Shown here: positions 16,323 to 23,500 of the stretch, one piece after another
How positions within the stretch are numbered: the stretch's first letter is position 1
Layout of the letters: every line of letters starts with the position of its first letter
Assembly (NCBI GenBank): GCA_963575745.1
Contig: CAUYUJ010018040.1
Coordinates: 186,501-210,000, forward strand
Direction of reading: 5' to 3'
Origin: Prorocentrum cordatum
Lineage: Eukaryota; Sar; Dinophyceae; Prorocentrales; Prorocentraceae
Length of the DNA stretch: 23,500 bases
Made by a program: the position numbers and the translations under genes
The notes under the pieces: generated by a model
Databases searched by the model: none
What the model was told of the DNA's origin: nothing
The model's input: the letters and a program-made list of their open reading frames with translations, nothing else

Positions 16323-16820
16323 GTGTCTCAGGAACCTGTCCTCCAACCATATCTTGCGATTGCCTGCGCCCGCTGTGCCGCCCCCCTCGGGCGTCTGGCG
16401 AGTGCGCAGGCTTCTGGTTTCTGTCGTTTCCTGAAGAAGCGCAAGCTGCGGAATGGCAACGGCGAGGTGTTGATGGATGTGTTTTCCAATCGTTTGGTCA
16501 AGCTCCTCGAGGGCACTGGGACTGGGGAAGAGTCATGCACAAGAGCATCATGAATCGGCGCAGAGGTACACGCAAACAGTACGCACGTATGTCGTTGACG
16601 TGCCGCCTTGGCGCTGGAGCACGCCGCCTTGAGCCGTTCAGGCACGTACCTTCACAGCATGCGATTTGCCATGCGATCCTGCGACGAGGCCGGGGAAAGG
16701 GAGGAACGATCTGGTGAATAACGTAGAGGAGAATAGGCGGCAGCAGCATGAGGGTACTGTGGAGGAGACGAAGAGAAAAGCGATAGAGAGAGAGAGAGAG
16801 ACCTATTCCATTTGTCATTA
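16323..16820. other. No gene recognised
   Basis: Several overlapping frames are open for 60-100 codons, but none shows a domain, and their composition is similar in all frames. No repeat with a partner in the window was found. Confidence 0.4.
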
Positions 16821-16821
16821 T

Positions 16822-16896
16822 CGTCCTCCTCTTCCTCTTCCTCCTACCCCTCCTCCTCCTCCTCCGCCTCCTCCTCCTCCTACTCTTCTCCCCTCC
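16822..16896. repeat. (CCT)n microsatellite
   Basis: Seventy-five bases of CCT with CTT and CCG variants. It is the only pyrimidine-type array between the transposon and 21.4 kb; the other arrays there are of the purine type. Confidence 0.9.
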
Positions 16897-16904
16897 CCCG
16901 AGTC

Positions 16905-17090
16905 ACATCCAGATCTCCTGGCTCTGACGAGGCCGATGAGGCGGCGGAGGAAGCGCAGTGGAGAGGAGATGTGGGCCGTGCAGCGCAGCACGCCGAAGTG
17001 AACGACCTGCTCCAGCGCGTGCGCGCGAAGGAGTTCGTGGACACACCCATGCCACGCGGACACCAAGGTCGAAGAAGAAACGCGGCATGA
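16905..17090 (+). CDS. Possible exon, unknown protein
   Basis: Directly after the CCT tract, at a CCAG-like acceptor, a plus-strand frame reads SRSPGSDEADEAAEEAQWRG, then VNDLLQRVRAKEFVDTPMP, and stops at 17088-17090. It looks like an acidic helix followed by a short tail. It has no start codon outside the repeat tract and no recognisable family, so it could be chance. Confidence 0.2.
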   Translation, partial: TSRSPGSDEADEAAEEAQWRGDVGRAAQHAEVNDLLQRVRAKEFVDTPMPRGHQGRRRNAA

Positions 17091-17528
17091 CACACAAGCA
17101 TACATGCCAGGAGTGCCGCACGGATGTTTTGCATCGGCGATGGGCCTCCCTGGTCTCGCCCCCAGCGCCGTCCCTGGCTTACTCCGCGCGCCAGGCAGAG
17201 GGGTCCAACGCCCACCCGAGAATCCCGCGTGGACCTCCGAAGACTTTCTATGCCCTGCAACGCTCTTGGGACCCGGGCACCTGCCCGGACCTGCCGGGAC
17301 CCTGCCGGGACCTGCTGGGGTATTTTCCGTTTTGGGGTCCCCCAGGGGCGCCCACGCGCGCGCGAGCTAGAATGTTGTTATCCAGTCACCGGAGATCTTA
17401 GCACGCTTTTGTCAGGAGGGGAAACAACACACAGACACAATGACTCGTCGATCCCCAGGAACATACGGGAAAACATGGGAAGTGGGGGGGAAGAGAAAAA
17501 CCCAGAAAATAGGGGAAGGTATGGGGCA
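17091..17528. other. No gene recognised; CCGGGACCTG short repeats
   Basis: No supported gene. At 17271-17320 CTGCC(C/G)GGAC units of about 11 bases repeat four times. A plus-strand A-rich segment follows at 17425-17515. Confidence 0.4.
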
Positions 17529-17548
17529 TCCTGCTATCTGTGTGAATT
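17529..17548 (+). repeat. 20-bp direct repeat, copy 1
   Basis: TCCTGCTATCTGTGTGAATT, identical to 17978-17997. See the second copy. Confidence 0.75.
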
Positions 17549-17816
17549 GCGAAGGCCTTACGGCCGATGCCGCCGACCCTGGAGACGACCCTGTCGTCTG
17601 GGCGCGCCAGCCCTCGCGGATCGGACGGTGGCTGCGAGGCGCTGTCGGACGTCGGAGGCGTTGAAAGCGCGCTTGCCGCGCTCGGGAAAGTGTCCCTCCT
17701 CCGTTCTGTGATGGGGAGGAGGAGGAACAGGCGGAGGAGGAGGACAAGGTCGAAGAGGAGGGAATACCCGGTAGTTTTGTAACTTCTTAGTTTGTTTAGT
17801 AGCTTCCTAGGAGAGT

Positions 17817-17893
17817 TTTTGGGGCCTCTCGGAAGCCTCTTGGGGCCTCTGTGGACTTCCTGGAGGGCCTCTTGGGAGCTTCTCGGGGCTGAG
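17817..17893 (+). repeat. Degenerate TTGGGGCCTCTC repeats
   Basis: Units resembling TTGGGGCCTCTCGGAAGCC recur three to four times in a degenerate form. There is no gene. Confidence 0.5.
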
Positions 17894-17977
17894 GGCTCGA
17901 AATGTCCGTTCGGGTCCCCCGTTTGGGCCCTCTCTTGGAACCGTTCTGGGGGCCTTTTGTGAATCTGGGAGGCGTCT

Positions 17978-17997
17978 TCCTGCTATCTGTGTGAATT
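17978..17997 (+). repeat. 20-bp direct repeat, copy 2
   Basis: Identical over 20 bases to 17529-17548, 449 bases downstream. The flanks differ, so it is probably the conserved core of a dispersed family. On the minus strand both copies read FTQIAG followed by different residues. Confidence 0.75.
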
Positions 17998-18055
17998 TCT
18001 TTGTGTGTCCCAGGGCCCCTTCACCTTGGCCCGCTGGGCTGGCGAATGTGCCCGC

Positions 18056-18120
18056 CGGAGGAGGAGGAAAAGGAGGAGGAGGAGGAGAAGGAGGAGGAGG
18101 AGGAGGAGGAGGCAGTGGAG
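18056..18120. repeat. (GGA)n microsatellite
   Basis: Nearly pure GGA triplets with AAA and GAA interruptions. Confidence 0.95.
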
Positions 18121-19480
18121 GCCCAGGGCCCAAAAGAACACCCTGCTTGCCTCCAGGGCGCCCTGGGTTTCTTGGGTTTCGATGGTTTTGCCATGGGAAG
18201 CGTGACGCTCCCGCACCGAAAATCAGTGGACGTCCTGGGGTCTCAGGGTTGGGGTTGGGTTTCCTGTGGAAGGTTTCCTGTGGACGGGCCTCCACTGTAT
18301 GTGTTTTCGGTGTCCTCTTCATGCTCAGCGCGTTCTGTTGCTCCTGCTTCCGCGTCATCTTCGTGCCCGTCTCTTTTGACGGAGCGGTGCGTCGGAGAGC
18401 AGCATCGCGACTCCTACATCCAGCGGTCGGGCGAGTACTTATTCCAACAAATGTTTGAGTAGCACGCCAGCTACCAGCAGCAAGATCGGTATCTCCACGG
18501 TTGGGGGCAGCAACAGCACGACTCCGAAAACCACCAATGTGCCGGACACTGTGTTCTTGACCACTGCAATCAAAAGCACAGCAACTTCCGACAAGTATGC
18601 GACCATGACTCTGCAACGGGAGGGTGCAAATATCACAAAATACCCTGGTATCTAATCGACCGGATGCGGAGGAAACGAAGGAGGGAGGGCAGCTGCCCCA
18701 GACTCGGGGCACCTTAGCGTGGAACTCCAGGCCTGGGCGGAGAAGTCCTGCATCCCCCCCCCGACAGGTGCGAGCCGCCCTGGCACCCCCGCCCGAAAAT
18801 GCTGTAGACGATTGTGGAGGACGACGGGTGTCATGGCGCCAGCATCGCAGAGCGGATTTCGTTCGGAAAACATTGGGATGGGCCCGGATTGTCCTGGATA
18901 ATTTCGTTCCAGATATCGAGGTGAATTTCGTGCGTTTTTGCAAGGAATAAAGACCAAAAAGAATCCAAGCGAAATTTACTTCGTTTTTCGCTCGCCGCTT
19001 CGGGCAAAAATCCACGCAGAAATCCGCTGCAGCACGTCTGCAAGGCCGGTGCAATGACGGGTGCTGGCAGAACGACGAGGAGCAACAGGACGGACATTAG
19101 CAGCACCACGCATGGCTCCAACGCCAGCGCCGCCTCTGACTCCGACGCTCTTTCCGCCGGCCTCTCCAATGCTGGATCTGTCCGGCAGGCCAGCCCGCCA
19201 GCTGTCCAGCCGGCGTGGGCGCTGTTGTGTCTCCGCGTTCGGCTGCGATTCCCCACCCAACTGCGTGCGCGTCGCCAGCTCCTGTGCCTGTTCCGACCCG
19301 AGCCCCGACCCCCAATTCATGATATCTTCCCAGTGCTGGCTCCGGCAGATGGCAGACAGGCGAGATCCCACGACAGCGCCGACTCTAGCTCCGACGCCTG
19401 GAAATTTCGATGCTCTATAGTTTCAGTTTCTACTTCAGTTCTGGCTTCGGCTTCAACTCTAGCTCCGCCGCCGATTGTAC
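18121..19480. other. No gene recognised; strand-asymmetric Ser/Thr versus hydrophobic frames
   Basis: Two stretches, 18455-18655 and 19054-19160, read as Ser/Thr/Asn-rich on the plus strand and very hydrophobic on the minus strand (for example MSVLLLLVVLPAPVIAPAL near 19090-19030, which resembles a signal peptide). Neither extends into a recognisable protein. An A-rich segment with AATTTCG and AATTTACTTCG motifs lies at 18897-18990. Confidence 0.3.
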
Positions 19481-19483
19481 ACG

Positions 19484-19708
19484 TCATCGCCGTGTACCAT
19501 TTCCCTTAGCAGCATGTCGTGGACCAGCAGTGCGATTGGGAGCTGCTGCAGTTGCACGACTTCGAAATTCACACGACGAATATTTGCGCGTTGCCTCCTT
19601 GACCTCCACGAAGGTGTGCAACGAAACCAAACCATAATCTTCAGGGGGCATGCCTGTGCGCAAAACCCTGGGGGTCAGCAGCATGACGGCATGTAACAGC
19701 ACGACCAC
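19484..19708 (-). pseudogene. Possible decayed coding fragment, unknown
   Basis: The minus strand reads MVVLLHAVMLLTPRVLRTGM, then EDYGLVSLHTFVEVKEATRK. In a neighbouring frame it then reads NFEVVQLQQLPIALLVHDML before a stop. The protein-like sense jumps frame within a few codons near 19565, suggesting a frameshift or an intron too small to place. The family is unknown. It could be a fragment of a protein with a membrane segment. Confidence 0.25.
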
Positions 19709-19729
19709 GACGTTCAGGAGAGGCTTCCC

Positions 19730-20580
19730 TCGAAGTTTCTATGCCGGCCCAATGCATCTGTTTGGGCTGTGCCGGTCTATCCGCTTTGGGGGCGTGCTGG
19801 CCCGTCCGTTATCGCACGGCAGAAGTCTTGCATGACTTCGTTGGCCCACACGGCGGATCACGACAGCTTGAAAGGCAGAAGTTCCTCGCTTGCCGCAGCG
19901 CCATGGTTTTCAACCGATCCGCTGCGTCCAGAAAGATGGGGGACCAGCGGCACCACACGCAGCATCTCGCATCGCACGGGAAGGTGCGCCGTGGAGGGGC
20001 AGAGCGAGGCCATGTGCGTGTTGCGTGGTGTTGGTCGGGGTTCACGTGTCCTGAGTGCTCCTGAGGGTTTCCACGGCGCTTTTGCGTTTCTTCCGTCCTC
20101 CTCTCTACCCACGCTGCAGCCGCTGTTTTTCTGTTTCCTCTTGCCGCCTCTCACATCTTTGCATGTCTCGATACAGCAAACCTAGTTTTGCTGACAGTCT
20201 CCCCCCTCTACTGCTGAACTGCGTGGATTGCGGGATCTGGCACGTTGGCTTATGCGTCCCCCCTCCGTCCTCCTTCCTTTTCCTTTTCTTTCCGCGCATG
20301 TGGGGCTTTGATGTGTGGGGACTGCCTTGGGCCTACGCGCGCTCGAGGTGTCAGTTTGGTCCTGCTCCTGGTCTCTTCCCTGCCTGTCCTTATCTTCCCT
20401 CTCATGTCTGAATCCCTACTCCACTCGGGCTATTTTGGCATCTACGCTGCCCGCTCATGATCTCACGGGTCTCACGTCACCGCTTGTGTTGTTTTGAAAC
20501 GCGTTCAGAAGCTTAGCGATTTCCTCACGGAGTCGTTTGGTGCTTGATCGTTGGGGTGTCTGCTCACGGCCGCTCGTCCT
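19730..20580. other. No gene recognised
   Basis: Complex sequence with frames on both strands of similar quality. It is pyrimidine-rich at 20055-20210 and 20260-20300. No repeats with partners, RNA genes or motifs were recognised. Confidence 0.4.
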
Positions 20581-20639
20581 CAACAAAGAAGGGGGTAAAT
20601 GTGATGATGGGAGGAATTGGCGCAAGAGGAGATTGGGGG

Positions 20640-20774
20640 GAAGTGGGAGGAGGGAATGGAGGAGGGGGAGGAGGAGGAGGAGGAGGAGGAGGAGGAGGAG
20701 GAGGAGGTCGAGCGTGATCATGACGAGGATTAGGGGGGCTGCAGCAGAAAAAGACAGTGATTGAGAGAGAGAGG

Positions 20775-20812
<38 letters not shown>

Positions 20813-20830
20813 GAGAGAAAAAAGAAACGG
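20640..20830. repeat. (GGA)n then (GA)n tracts
   Basis: GGA triplets occupy 20650-20708. A GA run (20763-20820) follows after a short unique segment that contains ATCATGACGAGG. Confidence 0.95.
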
Positions 20831-21165
20831 AGGTAGTAAGGGCGGGCGGGAAGAAGTGATGGAGGGAGGTCGGGACGGATAGTCATTCTGACGGGCGGGC
20901 AGTTTGATGGTTGGAGGCGGGGGTGCAGGGATGCACGGTGGGGTTGGGGTTAGGATAGGACGTGGAAGTGGAGGCGAAGGGGGATAACAAGTAGCCATGT
21001 GAGAAGGACCAGGAGGCTGATCGGCAAGAGGAGGAGGAGGATCAGGTGCTGGAGAAGTCAGACCGAGATGGCTGGCGGGTGGGAGATCGAGAGGTGGTCG
21101 GGAGGGCGCGCGTGAGGGAAGTCATCATTGGCGGGGGGGAGGGCGGGAGGAGGACGAGGCGGATG
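20831..21165. other. No gene recognised; purine-rich
   Basis: Moderately purine-rich plus strand with a GGTTGGGGTTAGGATAGG segment at 20942-20959. That resembles short telomere-like repeats but is too short and irregular to be called one. No gene was seen. Confidence 0.4.
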
Positions 21166-21193
21166 TAGGAGGAGGAGGAGGAGGAGGAGGAGT
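21166..21193. repeat. Short (GGA)n tract
   Basis: About nine GGA units followed by GTAGTAGTA. Confidence 0.85.
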
Positions 21194-21400
21194 AGTAGTA
21201 ACGGGAGTGGGGTCAAGGACGTAGTCTCATGGAGGAGGGGTGGGAGAAGGAGGAGTGAGGCGAAGGGAATGGAGCAGGAGACGGCCCCTCACCTCGACGA
21301 GTCGCGGGGGCAGGCCTGCTGCAAGTGAGACCAGAGAAGCGGCTGACCCTCGGGCAGTCCTGCTGGGCGCGGGCCGCGGGGGCTCTCCGCCGTCCCAGCC

Positions 21401-21451
21401 GCCGCCGTTGTTGTCGTCGTCGTCGTCGTCGCCGTCGTTGTCGTTGTCGTT

Positions 21452-21502
<51 letters not shown>

Positions 21503-21521
21503 GTCGTTGTCGCCGTCGCCG
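21401..21521. repeat. (TCG)n/(TTG)n trinucleotide array
   Basis: About 40 triplets of TCG with interspersed TTG and CCG. On the minus strand it reads as Asp/Asn repeats in one frame, Thr/Ala in another. It is the only array in the window with CpG in every unit. The Asp-rich frame continues into Glu/Arg runs from the next CCT array, so the long minus-strand frame through it is not accepted as a gene. Confidence 0.95.
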
Positions 21522-21648
21522 TCCTCTTCGTGGTGGTCCTCCCCGCTCCCCCCCCCTCTGTCATTCCTTCTCCTCCTCGGTTCTCGGTGCCCGCCCCCCA
21601 CCTGCCTCCGCGCTGCCGGCGCCTCGTGCTCGCGCTTGTGCTCCATCA

Positions 21649-21902
21649 CTCTCCTCCTCCTCTTCCTCCTCCTCCTCCTCGTTTCCGCGAACTGCTGATC
21701 CTTGTCCTTCTCCTCCTCCTCCTCATTCTCCTCCGCCTCCTCCTCCTCCTCCTCCTCCTCCTCCTCCTCCTCCTCCTCCTCCTCCCCGTTCCTCCTCCTC
21801 CTGCTCCTCCTCCTCCTCCGCCTCCTCTGCCTCCTCCGCCTCCGCATCCTCCGTCTTCGCCTCGTCCGCCTCCTCCTCCCCCTCCTAATCCTCCTCGTCC
21901 TG
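21649..21902. repeat. (CCT)n microsatellite
   Basis: A core of CCT triplets at 21710-21790, with CGT, CTT and CCG variants on both sides. Confidence 0.95.
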
Positions 21903-21917
21903 CTCCTCTCTCCTGTA

Positions 21918-22634
21918 TCACACCCCAAGAATTGTGGATGGAGGCCTGTCGTCCAGGGGGGCGCATTTTGCGGCACGGCTGTGGCGCGGCCCTGTGGGCG
22001 AACCTGTAGTGGACCCGACAGGCCAAGCCGACTGGTTTGGCAAGGTGCGCAATGCTCCACCTGGTGCTTCACAGTCGCAGGGGAGGCCCCGGCGCCTTGA
22101 GCGTCGGGGCTCCCTCGCAGTAGTGGGGCGACTGGGGGAGCAAACAAACATATGTTTGAACGTGTTCGCGATTCTGTCGACAACCGCGCCTCGTTGCTGT
22201 GGGTCGGCCCGCTGCCTACCGAGGGGTGGATTGGCCATCACCGTACGCATCGTTGAGGCCCTGCTGCTCGCCGGACCCAATTCAGGTGACATCCTCCTCT
22301 CGGCCTCCGTGTCTCGACGCGAGGGACGTCTCGATCGATGCATACCCAGGGGGGGCGCGCCATACCCCATGTAGGTGGCCCACAGCGGGATGATCCGGAT
22401 AGCATCGGTGCAAGTCTTCGCGATACGTTTTGAGTCAAACGATGTCTCCACCGTGGGTGCTGTGACGGTTTCCGCCCGGACCTCCAGGAAGGTGTCTGCC
22501 CTGGACTCACAGCATACAGTCAATCCGTCGTAAGGCCTTCTCTGATGTAGTATGACTCCGCCTTGGGCGCGGCCGCAGGTATAGAGAAAACACTTGCCCC
22601 AGTAAAGAGCAATCCTTGGCAGGATCCGTGTCAT
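21918..22634 (-). CDS. Possible unknown protein of 238 residues
   Basis: An ATG at 22634 opens a frame that ends at the edge of the CCT array. The first 95 residues look protein-like (MTRILPRIALYWGKCFLYTC, then SRADTFLEVRAETVTAPTVE and DAIRIIPLWATYMGYG). The rest is Arg/Pro/Ser-rich and may be read-through. The bases just upstream duplicate a segment 84 bases further upstream in the same frame: RCTESMTRILPR here, RCTESVTQILPC there. No family is recognised. It could be a terminal exon fragment or chance. Confidence 0.3.
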   Translation of the reverse strand: MTRILPRIALYWGKCFLYTCGRAQGGVILHQRRPYDGLTVCCESRADTFLEVRAETVTAPTVETSFDSKRIAKTCTDAIRIIPLWATYMGYGAPPLGMHRSRRPSRRDTEAERRMSPELGPASSRASTMRTVMANPPLGRQRADPQQRGAVVDRIANTFKHMFVCSPSRPTTAREPRRSRRRGLPCDCEAPGGALRTLPNQSAWPVGSTTGSPTGPRHSRAAKCAPLDDRPPSTILGV

Positions 22635-22653
22635 TGACTCGGTGCATCGAGGG
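22618..22653 (+). repeat. 36-bp direct repeat, copy 1
   Basis: GGCAGGATCCGTGTCA... matches 22702-22737 at about 31 of 36 positions. Confidence 0.65.
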
Positions 22654-22701
22654 GCGGGGACTCAGTGCCACATGCTTTTCTTGACACCACATCTCCTACA
22701 G

Positions 22702-22737
22702 GGCAGGATCTGTGTCACGGACTCGGTGCATCGGGGT
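22702..22737 (+). repeat. 36-bp direct repeat, copy 2
   Basis: Matches 22618-22653 with scattered substitutions and an 84-bp period. Most differences keep the minus-strand peptide similar. Confidence 0.65.
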
Positions 22738-23500
22738 GAACTCAAACGCTGAATCCCCCCTCGTGTCGTACGTTGGTCTCCTCCTGCTCGTCTTCCCTCC
22801 TGCTCTCCGTTAGAAGTAGTTGGTGGACGCACCAGGCCTCTACGGAGCGTGTATGTCTTCATCTCCTCTCTCCTGAGACTACTCTTCCTCATCTCTGTTG
22901 TTTCCTTCTTTGTCGCCCTCGCTAGTCTCTTCGTACGATGGTCTCTTCCTCCGTTCCCTCGCTGCTCTATCCCTCCCCTTCTTGCTTTTCTGTTGCAGGC
23001 CGCCCCCTCATGTTTATCCATCCTGTGTTGTTATGTATTGGCCGTACTGTTTTATGTATCCATCTTGTAGGCCATGCTATCGCTTAGTCGTGTCATGCCG
23101 ATCTATACATGAGTATAGTGCACTTTCATTCCCCAGCCGCGATGCACTGATTGTTCGGGCACGCTTGTTGCCATGCCGAGGTACTTCGGCTTGCACTCAA
23201 CGCTCGCATCGTTACGTGAAATTCTCAGTGTTCCACGCTACGTGCCCGTTTTGAAAGTGTGTGCGTGTGTGCATGGAATGTGCCGGTCGGTTCTTGCCGC
23301 GCACAATGTCCATAAAGAGATGTTGATGCCTAGTTTTGCAGTCGCAGGTGTTTTTGTATTCGGCACGCCCTCGCCTTCATCATGCAGGTTTCGACCAGGG
23401 GTTGGCCGTCGGTTCCGAGTGCCCCTGCCGCGTCTGATGTTTGAGCTGGGCGGGTACAGGGCTCGTCAAGCCAGGTCAGGGGGTAGTGCTGCTCGGGGGC
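22738..23500. other. No gene recognised
   Basis: Less GC-rich than the rest, pyrimidine-rich at 22770-23000, with a GTGTGTGCGTGTGTGC segment at 23258-23273. Short frames only. The window ends without a recognisable feature. Confidence 0.4.

Noticed and set aside
20942-20959. GGTTGGGGTTAGGATAGG as a telomere-like repeat
   Set aside because: Only about three irregular units; not an array.
21227-22183. 318-codon minus-strand frame with Asp, Glu and Arg runs
   Set aside because: Made by the TCG and CCT arrays. No non-repeat part shows a domain.
1-23500. Dinoflagellate spliced-leader relic (GCCATTTTGGCTCAAG)
   Set aside because: I looked for the core on both strands and did not find a convincing match. 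CCATTTTGT inside intron 1 is too short and belongs to its hairpin.

Overview
The window looks like nuclear DNA of a GC-rich protist, most probably a dinoflagellate. The grounds are GC-rich coding blocks scattered on both strands in a sea of simple-sequence DNA, no bacterial gene packing or ribosome-binding sites, and two short introns whose borders carry AGG-type direct repeats, as is known for dinoflagellates and their introner elements. This assignment is inference. No rRNA, tRNA or CRISPR array was recognised.

Layout. Bases 1-7750 are mostly CCT/GGA microsatellites, long C or G homopolymers and weak dispersed repeats. A broken or multi-exon unknown gene lies on the minus strand (about 6136 down to 3600) and is crossed by an AT microsatellite. 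Bases 7775-13622 form the most interesting part: a stretch bounded by a perfect 40-bp inverted repeat (7779-7818 and 13580-13619), each side flanked by the same 9-mer CTCCCTTTT. Inside, from left to right, are a short hairpin, a 119-bp-armed foldback (8053-8341), an 11-bp tandem array, a long CCCAGGAAC-type satellite with higher-order structure, and then the only two convincing genes of the window, both on the plus strand. The first encodes a P-loop NTPase (AAA+ or SF3-helicase-like). The second encodes a zinc-ribbon DDE transposase of the ISXO2/IS1595 (eukaryotic Merlin) type. Bases 13632-23500 return to GA, GGA, CCT and TCG repeat tracts with only weak, fragmentary coding candidates.

Main interpretation. 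The bounded region is a candidate complete, roughly 5.85-kb eukaryotic DNA transposon that couples a Merlin/IS1595-type transposase with its own ATPase, an arrangement reminiscent of bacterial transposase/ATPase pairs (IstA/IstB, TnsB/TnsC). The ATPase gene is interrupted by two predicted introns (75 and 128 bp). Each is built as an inverted-repeat element flanked by a short direct repeat (AGGTG or CAGGT), so both look like introner insertions inside a transposon gene. The repeats and reading frames are seen directly; mobility, the ATPase partnership and the introner origin are inferred.
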